From Tomocerus qinae (Eukaryota > Arthropoda > Collembola > Entomobryomorpha > Tomoceridae), in assembly GCA_020055645.1 (NCBI GenBank), contig CM034549.1, positions 1,984,001-2,048,000 of the forward strand: a stretch of 64,000 nucleotides of DNA, read 5' to 3'. The notes beneath the pieces are model-generated. The model was not told the DNA's origin, did no database searches, and was given only the letters and a program-made list of their open reading frames with translations. The position numbers were made by a program, and so were the translations under genes. Below are positions 13,901 through 27,140 of the stretch, in pieces (the first letter of the stretch is position 1; each line of letters opens with the position of its first letter).

Positions 13901-16900
13901 GACGGCTATAGTAAATATTTCGAAATTCAATATCCAATACGTGTGGTTATAGCCTACCTTTCGAAATGGAGTCATACATGATGGCTATTACATATAAATA
14001 ATCGTGTTTTGCTGTGGTATGACATAAATAATGAGCCAAAACCTCAAATCCCACTAAAATATAGGTACAATTAGCACCAATTAGTATCTTTCAAAATGAA
14101 GATGATTCGCAGATTTTCTAATAGTCCGACCCCTTTGCACCGAGTTGGGTTAAGTTGGACTGATTTGGGATGTTGGTCTAAGTTCTAAATTGGTCTAAGT
14201 TCGTCTAAATTGGTGCCTACATTACCTTTCAAAATTGAGTGACATGGTGCTGCTGGGAGCCTTGTAAATGGTATAAAATGAATTCAATTACTAATAGTTG
14301 TAACCGACCAAGAAGGCTAAATAAATTATCATTATCTATATAATCTGTATCTTTAATATATCATTGTATTTGTATTTCCTTCATTCAACATTAAAGTCGT
14401 TTAAGCCAATTGGTCAATAATTGCAATAAAGCCGACTAAAATAAAACGTTAACATTGGCCTCTGGATTTCCATCATCCATATCGATTTTTTGCATAGTGG
14501 GTCTAGCTTTTAAGTGTAATACTACTAGTAGTATAAAAATCTTCAAATTGAAAAGATTTGAAAAGGTTACCAGATTTGCGTTTGGGGGGGTTGCGTCATT
14601 GTGTCCGTAGTTGGCAGAATAATTAAAACACTTAATGTGTTTCGGACAGCGACAGGATAGTTTAAAGATGCTATCTAGTTGTGTTAAGAAAATATTAATC
14701 TAGGTCTAAATATCCGCGGATAATCTCAATTTACCCATATGAAGTAACCGCGTAACCAGGTCAGGTAAATATTTTCATGGTTCTGGTATTATCACGTGTA
14801 TGTAAATTAACTCCATACAGATCTGATGATTTGGAACCCGGAAATCCACAGAATATACGTAGTCACTTATATACTATGTAGATTGACGTGAATAACAGCT
14901 GGATAGAATGAAAAATGCTATCTCACATGTGTTGTACATTGTTTACATGGACACTATGTATTCCTCCAATGCTCTATCTAGCTCTATCTTATTCATCACT
15001 CATCACCCTATCACCGACTTGTTTAATGGAATTGTTTCCAAGAATGCATGTTACACATTAGACGTGCAATGCAAGTGGTTCTGGGAATCAATAATAACGT
15101 CGTACTTGATGTAGATTGGGTCAGGGCCAGAACATTCCATTTCTTTAAATTCTATTGCTGTAAGAAAATATCCAAGATTCTCAGAAACGACTACCAAACT
15201 CCTACCCCGCGGGTCCTACCGTATGCTTACGTAGATAGATTTACAATAATCAACCTATGTTTACCACGTTTAGTTATTATGCTTATAGATAACGTAGGCA
15301 TGTAAATCCTGTTTCTATTTGCTGGAATTGTTTGTGCCACTAGACCCAAATCTTCTGTCAATCACCATCATGTTTGATATGCATTAAGTACGGACGGACA
15401 ACAGATATGGACGAAATGGAATATGCACCCTGAATTGTGTTTTTTAGATTCTACTATATGAAATGGAAAGGGAGAGATTATAATCTGTAACCAAGTCTCT
15501 TCCAATCTGTTCATATTCATTAGGATGCAAAAAATGAAAAGGTCATATTTATTAATTGTCGACTTGCTATGTTTTAGCGAAGCGAAGGGGTTGATTCTGT
15601 TTCAGATATGTTTTACATGGTGAATAGGATGAGTAGCATTATCACAGAGACATAGAGATACGAAGAACAGAAATATTCATTTCGTTGTTATCAAATCGAA
15701 AGATTCCACAGTATTGTTATAAGTGCAATAACAGGATGAGTTGAGAATAGTGTATCTCATTCATCTCCTTTCACACATTCAGTTACAAGATGATTCATGA
15801 CCACAACTGATGTAGTGAGTCTCTATGGACAGCTCCTTTACTGCGAATGAATATGATGTGTAAATGCAAATATTATGTCCCTGCTTATTACTTGAAACCA
15901 GAAATACCTAGAGAGAACTGTCCTTTTGTGCTTTCCAGATAAACCTTCCCCTTAATTCGTATAATTATCCCATTTACATAGGTACATGTACGTCAAGAAT
16001 ATCGGCATTTCCTCATATGGGTTAGTTATTCCTTAAATACATTTACCCCAACTAAATAAAACGCTCAGCACTTTGACGTTGATACCAAAATAAACTTAAG
16101 GATTGTTAAATCTGCTGAACAACCCTCGATATTCTAATATTAGCATGGGTTTTCCTTTTCCACGTTGTAATAAAATGTGTAAAACGACACAATGGAATCT
16201 CTATTCTTATTCTTAATAGCTACTACTATGTCAAACGAACCACAATTACTATAGGCCAGGCAGTATAATATTATGACTAAGCACTTCAATGTTTTTTGGA
16301 ATACAGTACCTAAGCACACATACAACATTACATATGGACGGCAAAAGCATAAAAATGACGTATTTAGCTATTGTTATGCAAGATTATGTACAATAGAACA
16401 AACTGGCAACGAACTAGCAAGGAATAGTGTGGGGAGAGAACATTTATTTTCCTATAGTGGCTTTGCTTGAACAGTCTGCTTATTCAACACCCGAAGAATC
16501 TTCCCATGGAAATTTTATTTTCCTTAATTATCTGCAAGTAAATACTGGCAGTTATAGTCAAAGAGTATCCGTCTCAGGTAAAGCAGCTGCTCCCTATAAG
16601 AGTTATTTGTCTGTATTATAGCCAGGAGATGAACTGCCTAAAGGAAATATACAGACACGAAAAGTATAACTTGTTAATGTATTGACGGCATTTGTATTTC
16701 AGTGGACAATAACAGACCCTGTCCAGCTAGACTTATTGTATGTGCTACCTCGTCTCATGTGTTATCATATGGATTGGTTGGTGCTACTCACACAAAGCTA
16801 AAGCTAACCGCACTGAGCTAAACTGAACAATTTGCTTGAGAGGGTAGTTTTTCTCTCCTCTCGTACACAGCACTAATACTACTGCTCAGGGATTAGGCTA

Positions 16901-16930
16901 ATGTGCAGTGCACGTCAATTGAAGTGAAGA
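10925..16930. other. IDH 3' region and intergenic DNA, no gene recognised
   Basis: A polyadenylation signal AATAAA lies at 11288-11293, about 365 bp after the IDH stop codon, and a second candidate at about 11446. Beyond this there are only short unremarkable frames. Small repeats include a GA run at about 12588-12600 and three copies of a GGTCTAAGTT-like motif at about 14172-14210. I see no RNA gene. Confidence 0.5.
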
Positions 16931-16947
16931 TTATTAAGCTGTAGAGA

Positions 16948-16953
16948 TATAAA
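16948..16953 (+). promoter_or_regulatory. TATA box of the first ITIH-like gene
   Basis: TATAAA sits 170 bp upstream of the start codon at 17123. About 30 bp downstream there is a plausible start region around 16978-16985. The intervening leader has no long open frame. This is a reasonable core promoter for the downstream secreted-protein gene. Confidence 0.5.
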
Positions 16954-17122
16954 GGTAGTCGCTTTTCATCCGTCGATTCGCAGACACTAACAAACGACCA
17001 AGCACAGCCACCAGTTTTCATTCTCGCCCTCAACGTCGCACTACACTGACATTCACTAATAATCATAGACAAAACTACTATTTACTGTTTTAATATTTTA
17101 TTAAAATCTTTCCGAGTTAAAG

Positions 17123-20100
17123 ATGAAGACCCTCAAAGGGCTCTCTCACTGTTTCCTCCAGTTAATTATTTTTACATGTTTCGTGACTTCTCGGAAAATT
17201 GGACTTCAGTCTAGTGAAGAGGTCTTTGTGATCACAACGACAGACAGTGTCAGCAATGATCAAGTATCAGCAGAGGCCACCACGACAATTCCAGATTCAG
17301 CAGAAGACAATAATGTTAAAGTTAGCAATCGCAACGATCAAGTACTACCAGATTTAATTACGGAGGATGACGAACTCCGACTTGTTACTCGAAGCCGCAG
17401 CGATATCGTGGTAAATAAATCATTAAGACCTATTGACTTGCATCCGCCGTCCGATTAGATAACATTTAAATACATTTTATTGAAATCCACAGGCAAAGCC
17501 ATCGATGAAGCCTGAGATTTACTCATTCCGAATTCAGTCGGATATCAGATACAGATACAGTCGTACTCATGTTACTTCCAGAGTGGCCAATCGTAATAAA
17601 GCCCAGTCTCAAGAAGTTACTTTCCGAGTTGTTTTACCCGAAACGGCATTTATCTCCAAATTCCTTATGTAAGTTAATTTAATAAGGAGGTTCACTCCCA
17701 TTTCGCATTATGCTACAAAATGCAAAATCTTGATGCACTTGAATTTAATGAAATGTCGGGAAAATCTCTAGAAGTTTTGATGCACAAAATCATATTATGC
17801 TATGTAATAGTTTCCAGTTAATTCTATTGCATAAGTATAACGTGTTTATGCAATATTAATTGAATTTTAATGTGGTATGAATAGGGAGATTGATGGGAAA
17901 GCGTACGAAGCTTATGTAAAAGAAAAGGAAGAGGCAAAAAAGGATTACAATCAAGCTCAAAGCCAAGGGCACAGTGCTGGACTCGTCGAAGTAAGGTAAG
18001 TTCATTTTCTATATTATTTAACATCCTTTGTTCAATTTTGATCGCCAGGCTTATTTCTCCGAATTCTCATTAGTAAAACTCATACTTGAAAACCACTTGA
18101 CTGGAGGCTGTCGTTGTTACAAGGCAATATAGCTATTTTTAATATTCGTTGGCCAATAATATTTCATTGCTCTAAATTACTCTTCATCCCTAGTCCCTCT
18201 TTATTAGTATATGTACTGTTGTGTAATAAGGGTAAAAAATAATAATTTATTTTTATCAGTGTAGACAATAGAAGGGTCTAATTTTTAACTTCATCATGGC
18301 CAACGCAAAGAAAAATTGGCCGTTTTCAAACAAAGTAAACACCATAACTGGCTGGCTTGAATAGAACTGCAGACTTTAAGTTGTGCATGTTAATGTTGTT
18401 GATTGGAACTGGTCGTCTATAACTGGTTGCCAACCATGTAGTTATCTAATTTACTTATAATAGTAGTACGATACATATTATAAACACTTGTTATACGAAA
18501 ATAGTATACTGCCAAATTAATTTCTTCCATTTATAGCTAAGTTAGAAGAGCATACTGTAAAAATGATTCAGTAAATAGGCAATTGTAATATTAGGACGTA
18601 CCATATAAATTGTAATTGTATTTTTAATAAGCCCTCGTTTATTGCACACAGGTTTTGGCAAGAAAAGTCAATAGATTCAAGAACTGCTTTATAAATTATT
18701 AAATTACATTCGTGTGAATAATTGTCTTAAGGAGAATGAAACAACTTTTTAAGGAGTTTACTGAATAGACTCACTCGAAAACAAGCTCTTCTACTTTAAA
18801 ATCCCTGACTGTTTTCCGGTTGTAGTTCTTTGACTTTTTTCATTTTCTTTTGAGACTTGACGATGTCTTACATATTGTTGATGAGATGGACACAATTTAG
18901 TTCTCTGCTCAGTCATCCTTTTGTTTTGTTAACGCATTAGATAACGTAGAGATGTAATACTGGATTATTTATATGCACGTGAATTGCAAGACTGTTGTTT
19001 GGCTTGACAGAGTGTCTATATGGTATGTACAGTAGTGTACCTGTTTACAAGAACAGATTTCAATTTGTGCCAGGCAATTACTTACGTTGCATTGTTGGCA
19101 ATCACAAGTTGGCATCTACAAATTATGCATACTCTTTTTACCTCTTTAAAATGGTTAAATATTCTTTCTTGAGACAATGCACTATTGCTTACTTACTAGG
19201 GAGTAGTTACTTAGCCCCCATTTCCATATACTTAGTCATTTAGTCAGACATACTTCTGTAAATGGGAAAGGGCTCTGTTCTGTTTATTTTATTGCCAAAT
19301 TACGGTATGCATAGCCAATACCAATTACTATGCGAAACTTAATGCCATACACAAATGCACTTAGCTTTAAGTGAATGTCAGTCTCAACTCAATAACAATA
19401 CAACCCAACCAAGCCACTCCTATGCACAAATATGTTCCATACCCCTGTGTTTCAATAACTGAAAATGTTATTGCACTCCTACTATACTGGCTGTAAATAA
19501 TATGCAGTAAGACAAGTGAATTCTTAATGATTAATGAATAATGACAGTAATAATAATTTCACTAAAAATGACTTAAGTCTACAGAAAGAAGTGCAAACTT
19601 ACAATTTCAACGACAATTATATATTGGTAGATTGTACTGGTAAACACAGGAATGAAGATGCATAATGTTTAAAAAATTTTGCATGATGCTAATTTACGAT
19701 TTAAATACAATTTAATTATAACATTTTAGCTCCAGACACTCCAACGTGTTTAATGTAAACGTTAATGTGAAAGCTGAATCAAAAGTCACGTTTAACTTGA
19801 CCTACGAAGAACTTTTGTCCCGCAGACTTGGTCGATATGAGCAAACCATCAATATCAGCCCCGAACAGGTTAATATACATATGTTGTATACTTATACTTT
19901 ACACTACAAGTTAATTAAGTTTTAAGTTAAAACTTTGCGATCTTCACTATTCAATGCATCACTGTAGATAACGAACGTGAAAGATTTTCAAATAGCAGTT
20001 AATATTGAAGAATCTCAAAATATCACCTACTTAAGAGTGCCAAATCTCCGAAATGATATCGAGGCACAGGAAGACTCTGAAGGAAGTAAGAAACAATTTT

Positions 20101-23100
20101 ATTTACATTATCATTTTTTATGTAATCAAGGTGTTGGAACATGTTTTTGATTGTACATACGTAATGTAAGATTTACCAGTGGAATCACAGAGATTTTGAA
20201 TTTTTAGATAACAAGGATGCAGTCATTGTGAGACCCGCTGGAAACAGGGCCAATATCACTTGGTCTCCATCTGCAAAAGATCAGAGCGCTTTATCGAAAC
20301 AAGGTATCACAGGAAAATTTGTCGTCCAATACGATATCAACAGAGATTCTAGTGCTGGAGAAGTCTTGGTATGTTTCTTTACTTGATACACATAGCTATT
20401 CGTGGTTCTGGTTAATGTTATACTCGGGACATCGAAAATGCAGCTACTAAGACCCATGTTTCATTTATGTGATGTTTATGTAAATTAACCTATAGGTCAT
20501 GGAAGGGTATTTTGTTCACTTTTTTGCTCCAAATAACCTGCAACCCCTGAGGAAACATGTTGTTTTTATCCTGGATGTGTCCGGCAGCATGTGGGGACGA
20601 AAAATGGAACAGTTGAAAGAATCTCAAAAGAAAATATTAGAAGATTTGTCTCCTGATGACTTTTTCAATATCATTACTTTCTCCAGTGACGTTTTTGTAA
20701 GCACAATTTTGAATCTGTAGAAAATAGCTTTTAAACGCTGAAGTATTGACATAAAAAATTTATTAATTTTTCAGCTTTGGTCTCCTGATGATGAAATTCC
20801 AAAAGATCCAAATAGTCGCTACTGGGTGTCACCTTCAGATGGAATAACGACACAATCTCCTAATGAGACGGAAGATCTTAAGAAACAACCTTTTGCGGCA
20901 TCAAAAACGAACATTGAAAAGGCGAAAAAATTCATTGACTCTCTGGTAGCAAGCGGAGGAACAAATATTCACGACGCCATCACAAAAGCTCTAGATTTGA
21001 TTCAAGTCATTAAAGATACCAGAGATGGAAAAACTCCTTCGGTTACCACTACCACTACTGCTATCCCCGAATCCTTGCCAACAGCCATGCCATTAGAAGA
21101 TACGACGGTGGTTTTTGCAGATGAGTCAGTAACTACCATAATTCCGGATACTAATGTTCCAAGTTCCAATTCCACGCAAATTTCGTCAAAGAAGACTGTC
21201 TTACCTCCATATGTGGAGTCCCTAATTATTTTTCTGACGGACGGAGAACCAACTGTGGGCATTTCAAATCCTGTTCAAATCCAAACACTTATTCAGGCAG
21301 CCAATCGTAACATATCTGTTCCCATTTTCTCACTAGCTTTTGGTGAAGGGGCTGATTTTCAATTCGTGAGGAAGCTTTCTCTACAAAATCATGGATTCGC
21401 TCGAAAGATTTACGAAGCATCTGACGCTGCCTTGCAACTGAAAGGATTTTACAACGAAATTGCTTCTCCCCTTCTATCCAATGTCACATTTAACTACACG
21501 TCACCGGAATACAATATAACTGATGTCACTCTTACTAAATTTCCCACTATTTTTGGAGGAACTGAAATTGCTATTGCAGGAAAATTAACACCGGTAGCTT
21601 CAGAAGATGCAGCATCTTTTACAGAACAACCTGTTGATCAAATGGCAATTGAATCTGTAGGAAATAGAACAGCGCCTTTACTTAGAAAAAATGATAACGA
21701 ATTCGTTCTCACCGACAAATACTACTTTGATGTCTCCATATTAGGCTCCGGACGTGAAGGAGTTATTGATTTCTCTAATCCGGAAATATTCAGTGAAGCT
21801 ACTCCATGGGGAGTGCCTTCTATTCGTCCATACCCTCCCAGACCAACTGCACCACCTTCCCAGGAAGATCAATTTCTGGAACGGCTCTGGGCTTACCTGA
21901 CCATTCAACAATTGATTGAGAGAGATTTGGCAGAAATTATTGAGGATAATTCCATTGACGAAGATGATGCTATTATTCGACCAACTGCTTCTGCCTCCGA
22001 CACAGCTGTCACTCCGAGTGGAAATAGCACCAGCGCTAAAAATACAACTGAGATCAAAGAGACTCCCAAGCAGCAGGCTCTTCGTCTAGCACTCAAAGTA
22101 AAATTTATGACTATTAAATAGAACGTGTGTGTATTCAAGTGCAATATGTCTATTCTTTCTTTTGCAGTATTCCTTTGTGACTTCTTTGACCTCTTTGGTT
22201 GTAGTGAAGCCAAACAGCAGTGATGTCGCAAATGCTGATTCTACCGATGCAAAGCCTCAATATGCAGACAGTTTATCAGGTATTATCATATGTACAATAT
22301 CCTTCTGAGATTGCCATTTAATAATGCATGTAAATTGAACCAACAAAAGTGACTGGAAATCTTACTTCTGGATACTACTACCATGTTTTGTACTTCCTCT
22401 TTCCTCGAGAAACTGCCGTTTAAATGTCAATTTTACTTAAATGGAAATTAACTTTATGCCCTAAGATCTTGGCCTAATCAATATCAATTAACCAACGACA
22501 AAAAACTTCAAAAATGAACTAGAACTCTTTAGACAAAAAGTGTAAAATTGGCATTTAATGATTAAGACTTTAGGTTGAAACATTAATTAATATTACAATA
22601 TAGTTACGAAGGGTATACTGAAAATGTAAAATATACTGGACTGGTGCTTACTAATGCACATAAGTATTGACAAGATAGATAGGTGGTATTGATTGTTATT
22701 ATAATTCCACCGGCGGTAGCTTAAACAAACATCTTAGATTGCGATTTACTGACTTTGCGATTTAATTGTAATACAAACGGATTTTTTGAGAAATCAAAAC
22801 ACGACATATAGGGCACGTTTCAAGTTTGGAACCGCACGTGGCACAACAGGTGTGGCCACAGTTAAAAGCCAAATCCCGTTGTCTTTCAAAACAAATAGAG
22901 CATTCCCCTGGTGTATCGCTCTGAGGGCGTGTTTCTTCAGTTTTTAATTTTCCAGATTGAGAAGCCTTTTTTTGTGATGGTCCAGATAGCAATTGGCCTT
23001 CGGTTTTAATAATTTTCCCACAGTTATTCCTCTGAGATTGAATTCTGCAGTTCACGCCACAAATTATCATGCCGTAGTTGTTATTGGCAGATTGAATGGT

Positions 23101-26100
23101 GCAGTCTCGACCCACAGTAATTGTGCCACAATTAACGTCTAAATTGGTTAGGATACATTGATTTCCAGTAACAATTGTGCCTGCGTTTTTTTCCCCATAA
23201 ACAGTGCATCTATCTGCTACAATTATTCTCCCGCAGTTGCTGGAACAATGAACTTTGCTGTCCTTCCCAATGCTAATGCTGCCGCAGTTGTTGTCACATT
23301 TCACGCTACTGTTGTCTCCAAAAACTAAGGTTTTACCATTGATTGGAATATTATTGGTCGTTGAGTCCATCTTTGAAGATATGTTGCTGAAAATTTTGAA
23401 AAATAAGGAAAAAATTTTAATAACCCATGTTGGTAAATGACACGGGTATGCACATATAGCTCAACTTTCTTTGGTAAATGAGTTTTGTCCTATGCATGTC
23501 CATCATATAGTAATTACGTTACAATAAATAGTTTAGGCTTACGTTTCTAATGTTTAGATATTAGATAGGCTTTTGTTTTATCTCTGTTTAGTCAGAATGA
23601 AAGGAGGATTTTGGTTTTCAGAAGTCCAGAATTTTCAAACTGAAATGTTTAGACTTCTTCCCTTTCAGTATTCCGGTGGTTTCCTTTTGTAAGTTGTCTT
23701 TGTGATTGAACATTGGAATGAGATTGAGGAATTGGTGTGGCCAACGTACATACTTACTACAAGCTAAATAGTTCTGTCATAGAATATAATGTGTAAATGT
23801 AAACTGACTGTCTCGGAAGGCATTTCCATGAAACGTGTATTATTTGTCCTAGCAAGGTGAGATAATGGGATAGACCTTAAGACTTTAATAGTCTTTAATT
23901 GTCAGTCTGCCCATAAAATAGTTGGACGTTTTTTACGCTAGCAAAATAAGACTACAACATACAAAAATTCACAACTATTTTATGTTTGGAAACGATTGAA
24001 AATGTAAATATGCTGTAGTATGGTGATATATTCCGAGTTTATCTATAGGGATGACATGCAATTGAGTTGCATCGTACACCTTTAATTATTCTTCTCCTCA
24101 GTGCGAGGGTAGACATTTATTAGAGGCAACTTCAGCCTTACAAAATATTCACTTAGAATTCGTTATTCAAATTATTGGCATTTTACAGCTCAGCCAATGC
24201 ATATGCAAACGCTATCTAAGCGAAGGAAGCCAGTTTATGCTAATAAACGGAAAACAAACCCAAATTATTCAAAAATAAAATTTTCAGTGGCCACTGTGAC
24301 GGCGAATCGCATCGGGAGTGGAAATCATCACTTTGCTGCCTTGCCTCTATCTCTGTCTCAAAATAACTTCCATGCTCCAGCTTATGCCCTTCCTATCGCG
24401 CCACACAAAGCCGGCAGTCCAGGTAAGTATTTATTAAATACCTCACAATCTCAAAATGCATGTACTGTAATCTCTGTCACTGCATCGGAGCATTTCTGAT
24501 TTGCATTCGCAACGTTGTGCATTGTGCATGATAGTATATCTACCGGGGAATATCTAGGAAATATCTTTTCCTCGACCTAAATTACCGATCGAATGGATAT
24601 GTCATGTCCATTATATCATTTGGATACACAACCAAAGTTATAGATTTATTCTATTCCGCCAGCTTTGTCAAAGACAATGTAGAAGTTTTGATCCTAAAAG
24701 TTTACTATACAATTTACATTGCAGCACAAACTGTGGATTTATTTAATTGTAGTACATAGTAATGTTAGTATGACCACATACGTATATGCAATACGAATGC
24801 CACCTTCAATGCTTTCAATGTTCAATATAATTATTGAATATCTAGAATATCAATGTAAAACGGTGCCTACTATCTATATCTACACCATATCCAAATTGCA
24901 AATATAAATATTTTTATAATATTATTTACATGAAGAGTCTCTAAGATTAAATGGAACACTTACAACAAATTGGAGACTGATTTATTAGGTTAAATGCTAT
25001 TAAAGTCATCCATGATGTATGATGAAGCATGAGTAAGATGCTGAAGCAAGATGAAGCAGATATGTAAATATTTTTAATGTATCAAAACCTAAAGCTTTTG
25101 TGCCTCATTACTATCAATGCTATGAACGCTGCACGATACTGCTAAAAGGAGGGCTAAAAGCAAATTGTCTCGTTTACTTAAAGAATTTATCTATCAAGTT
25201 TTTTGTTTATCCATATTTTGCCCCACACTTTACGGGTCTCATTACTTATTAGTCTCTCCCGAAAGAACGGTTGTAATTGACGAAAATGTAATGAATGTAT
25301 ACAGCGGCAATGTCAGTGGGACGATCGTTATCGTCAGTAAGTCAATCTTCGGTACGGTCATCCTCTGGCGGCTCAGCTGCCAACACTCTCTCTGCTCCAG
25401 GAAAACGAGCCAGGGGCAGAAAAGCAAAGAGTGGCTCGGAGATAAAAAGAAGGCTAGACACTGGGAATAGCAGTACAGTGTCTCCAACATCACCACAACC
25501 ACCCAGCGGTGCTCACAGAAATGCACTGATTCAATGGCTTCATGTTTTTATTTAATTAATTTCATGAATTATTAATGATTTAGGCTATCCAGGAAGCTTC
25601 AACTTCGCCACTGTGGCCTCTGGCTCTGGATTCGGGGGAATTGGATCACAACCATTAGGGGCAGGTTTTTCAGTATCTTATCCAAGTACACCTTATTATC
25701 CAACTTCTACGACCGCCACTCCGACGATGGCGACATCGACAGAGTCTTCCAACAAAACGCTTACCCTTGCAAATGTGAAGTGGTTTATGTCTGAGAATCC
25801 TACGCTGGCCATTAATTCGACTGAGTATACCATACGACAACCTGACCAAACCGTAAGAACTTTTCTGAGCATTATTATTCTTAATTGACTCTATAGATTC
25901 TGTGGCAGCAGGTGGGGAGCAGTTAAATTACAGATATTAAACTAATAATCATGCATTTTATTACTTTACAGGAACCCAGCAGTAATGTCGGAGCTGAATG
26001 TACAATCAAGTCAAAGTCCACTCAGGGTCAATGCCGACATCTTAAAGATTGTGTCCAGTCGGACTACATCGCAGATGTTGAACTTTTCAAAGATTCATAT

Positions 26101-26254
26101 TTCTGTCCTATTGCATCTTTGTAAGTTGTATTAAAATTGAGAATAAAGGTTGGCTATAAATATTCCATAGAAGGTGAAGATTTAAATGGATTTGGTTTGT
26201 TTTTTCAGAACTGGAAATGACTTGTTCGTCGGTACTTGCTGCACAGTTCTCTGA
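17123..26254 (+). CDS. ITIH-like secreted protein, VIT + vWA + CLIP-like module (14 exons, 1176 aa)
   Basis: Exons: 17123-17410, 17493-17668, 17885-17995, 19730-19868, 19968-20085, 20208-20368, 20496-20696, 20775-22097, 22168-22279, 24189-24422, 25305-25508, 25584-25852, 25972-26120, 26209-26254. Phases close to 1177 codons. A signal peptide covers about residues 1-23. The VIT domain starts near residue 100 (KPEIYSFRIQSDIRYRYSRT) and includes FNLTYEELL. The vWA domain has the MIDAS motif DVSGS at 358-362 and LTDGEPTVG near 552. HGFARKIYE, ERLWAYLTIQQL and LKYSFVTSLTSLVVVKP are typical of inter-alpha-trypsin inhibitor heavy chains. A Thr/Ser-rich insert (about 485-539) interrupts the vWA domain, and a basic, Ser/Pro/Gly-rich region (about 878-1112) follows. 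The vertebrate C-terminal DPHF processing site was not seen. The protein instead ends in a six-cysteine module (Cys 1122 to Cys-Cys 1172-1173) spaced like a CLIP domain. Exons 10-12 are the least certain; exon 11 has weak splice sites. Confidence 0.88.
22762..23370 (-). CDS. Solenoid-repeat plus C-terminal RING finger protein, intronless, nested (202 aa)
   Basis: The single exon lies antisense within intron 9 of the first ITIH-like gene. Residues 10-125 consist of about six repeats of 17-18 residues, roughly I-x-V-G-x-x-C-x-I-x-x-x-x-N-x-G-x. This regular Gly/Asn/Ile ladder suggests a beta-solenoid. A Ser/Lys/Gln-rich linker (126-155) follows. The C-terminal RING-HC finger has all eight zinc ligands: C157, C160, C171, H173, C176, C179, C186 and C189. 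It resembles the tail RINGs of IAP-type E3 ligases (CPICR..I). Such RINGs recruit E2 enzymes, so a ubiquitin-ligase role is likely. The role of the repeats is unknown; they could serve in assembly or ligand binding. Lack of introns in an intron-rich neighbourhood suggests a retrocopy or transferred gene. No BIR, CARD or transmembrane segment is visible. Confidence 0.85.
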   Translation of the reverse strand: MDSTTNNIPINGKTLVFGDNSSVKCDNNCGSISIGKDSKVHCSSNCGRIIVADRCTVYGEKNAGTIVTGNQCILTNLDVNCGTITVGRDCTIQSANNNYGMIICGVNCRIQSQRNNCGKIIKTEGQLLSGPSQKKASQSGKLKTEETRPQSDTPGECSICFERQRDLAFNCGHTCCATCGSKLETCPICRVLISQKIRLYYN

Positions 26255-27140
26255 CCGATGTCTTTTAGTTCTGCTATAACTATACTTAAATGGCGAAAGC
26301 AACGAATGAAACTAACAGACTACCTGGTTGTTAATCCTAGTATGTGAATTGTGTTGTTAATGACTTTATTATTAATAATTTATCTGTAGAAATGCATTTT
26401 AAGGAGCTATTAGGGGTACACCTTAGCACAGTGAACAAAATAAATAATAATAAGTACTCTTATCAATCATCAATGATTTCTAGTTGAATTGAAGGAAGGT
26501 TTTATTTGTATTTACATCTGTGGCTTATAAAAAATAAAAGCTGGATCTCCACATTTCAAAGTTGTTTTAATATCATGTTGTTGAAAGTGTTCATTATTTG
26601 TTAACTGGTTTTAACGTTTGCCTGTCTCTCTATAATCTATGACTCCCGTAAAGAGGTTTCATAAGTTCTTATATTCAGCAGGAGGATTAAAAACACATTT
26701 TCAAGTTGATTATAAATGTATTTTTCCCTCATCTGTAGATTATTATCTGTCTCATGAAAATTTCACACAGCAATTGCATAAAGGAAGTACTAAATGAAAA
26801 ACTTCCTCGACAACTCAGTGAATATAATTTACTAATGGCCACTGTGTCAAAAGATGAGAAATGGTCAAATGGTGATGTAACCTAAAACCTAAACTATTAC
26901 TTAGCCGTTTGAACTTAGCAGATTGTTTCAGTAGTAACTATGTCTAACTTCGAAAAGAACTTTAGTAAAACTCTTCCGTACATTAATCATAGCAGGACAT
27001 CTCAATTAGCCCAGTAAACCATTTGTGAACCTCCAACCAACTTGCCTATGCCACCTAATAGAATACAGAGCCATGAACCAGTCCCACATTTATACATATG
27101 CTAATATAAAGGCAAACTACTCCAAAATGATTATAAACTA
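26255..27140. other. 3' UTR of the first ITIH-like gene and spacer
   Basis: Polyadenylation signals AATAAA occur at 26439-26444 and 26533-26538, 185-280 bp after the stop codon. The rest up to about 27140 is AT-rich with no frame of note. Confidence 0.5.

Noticed and set aside
21002-22231. Minus-strand open frames (21002-21262 and 21905-22231) opposite the vWA exon
   Set aside because: They mirror the strongly supported ITIH-like coding exon on the plus strand and have no recognisable motif.
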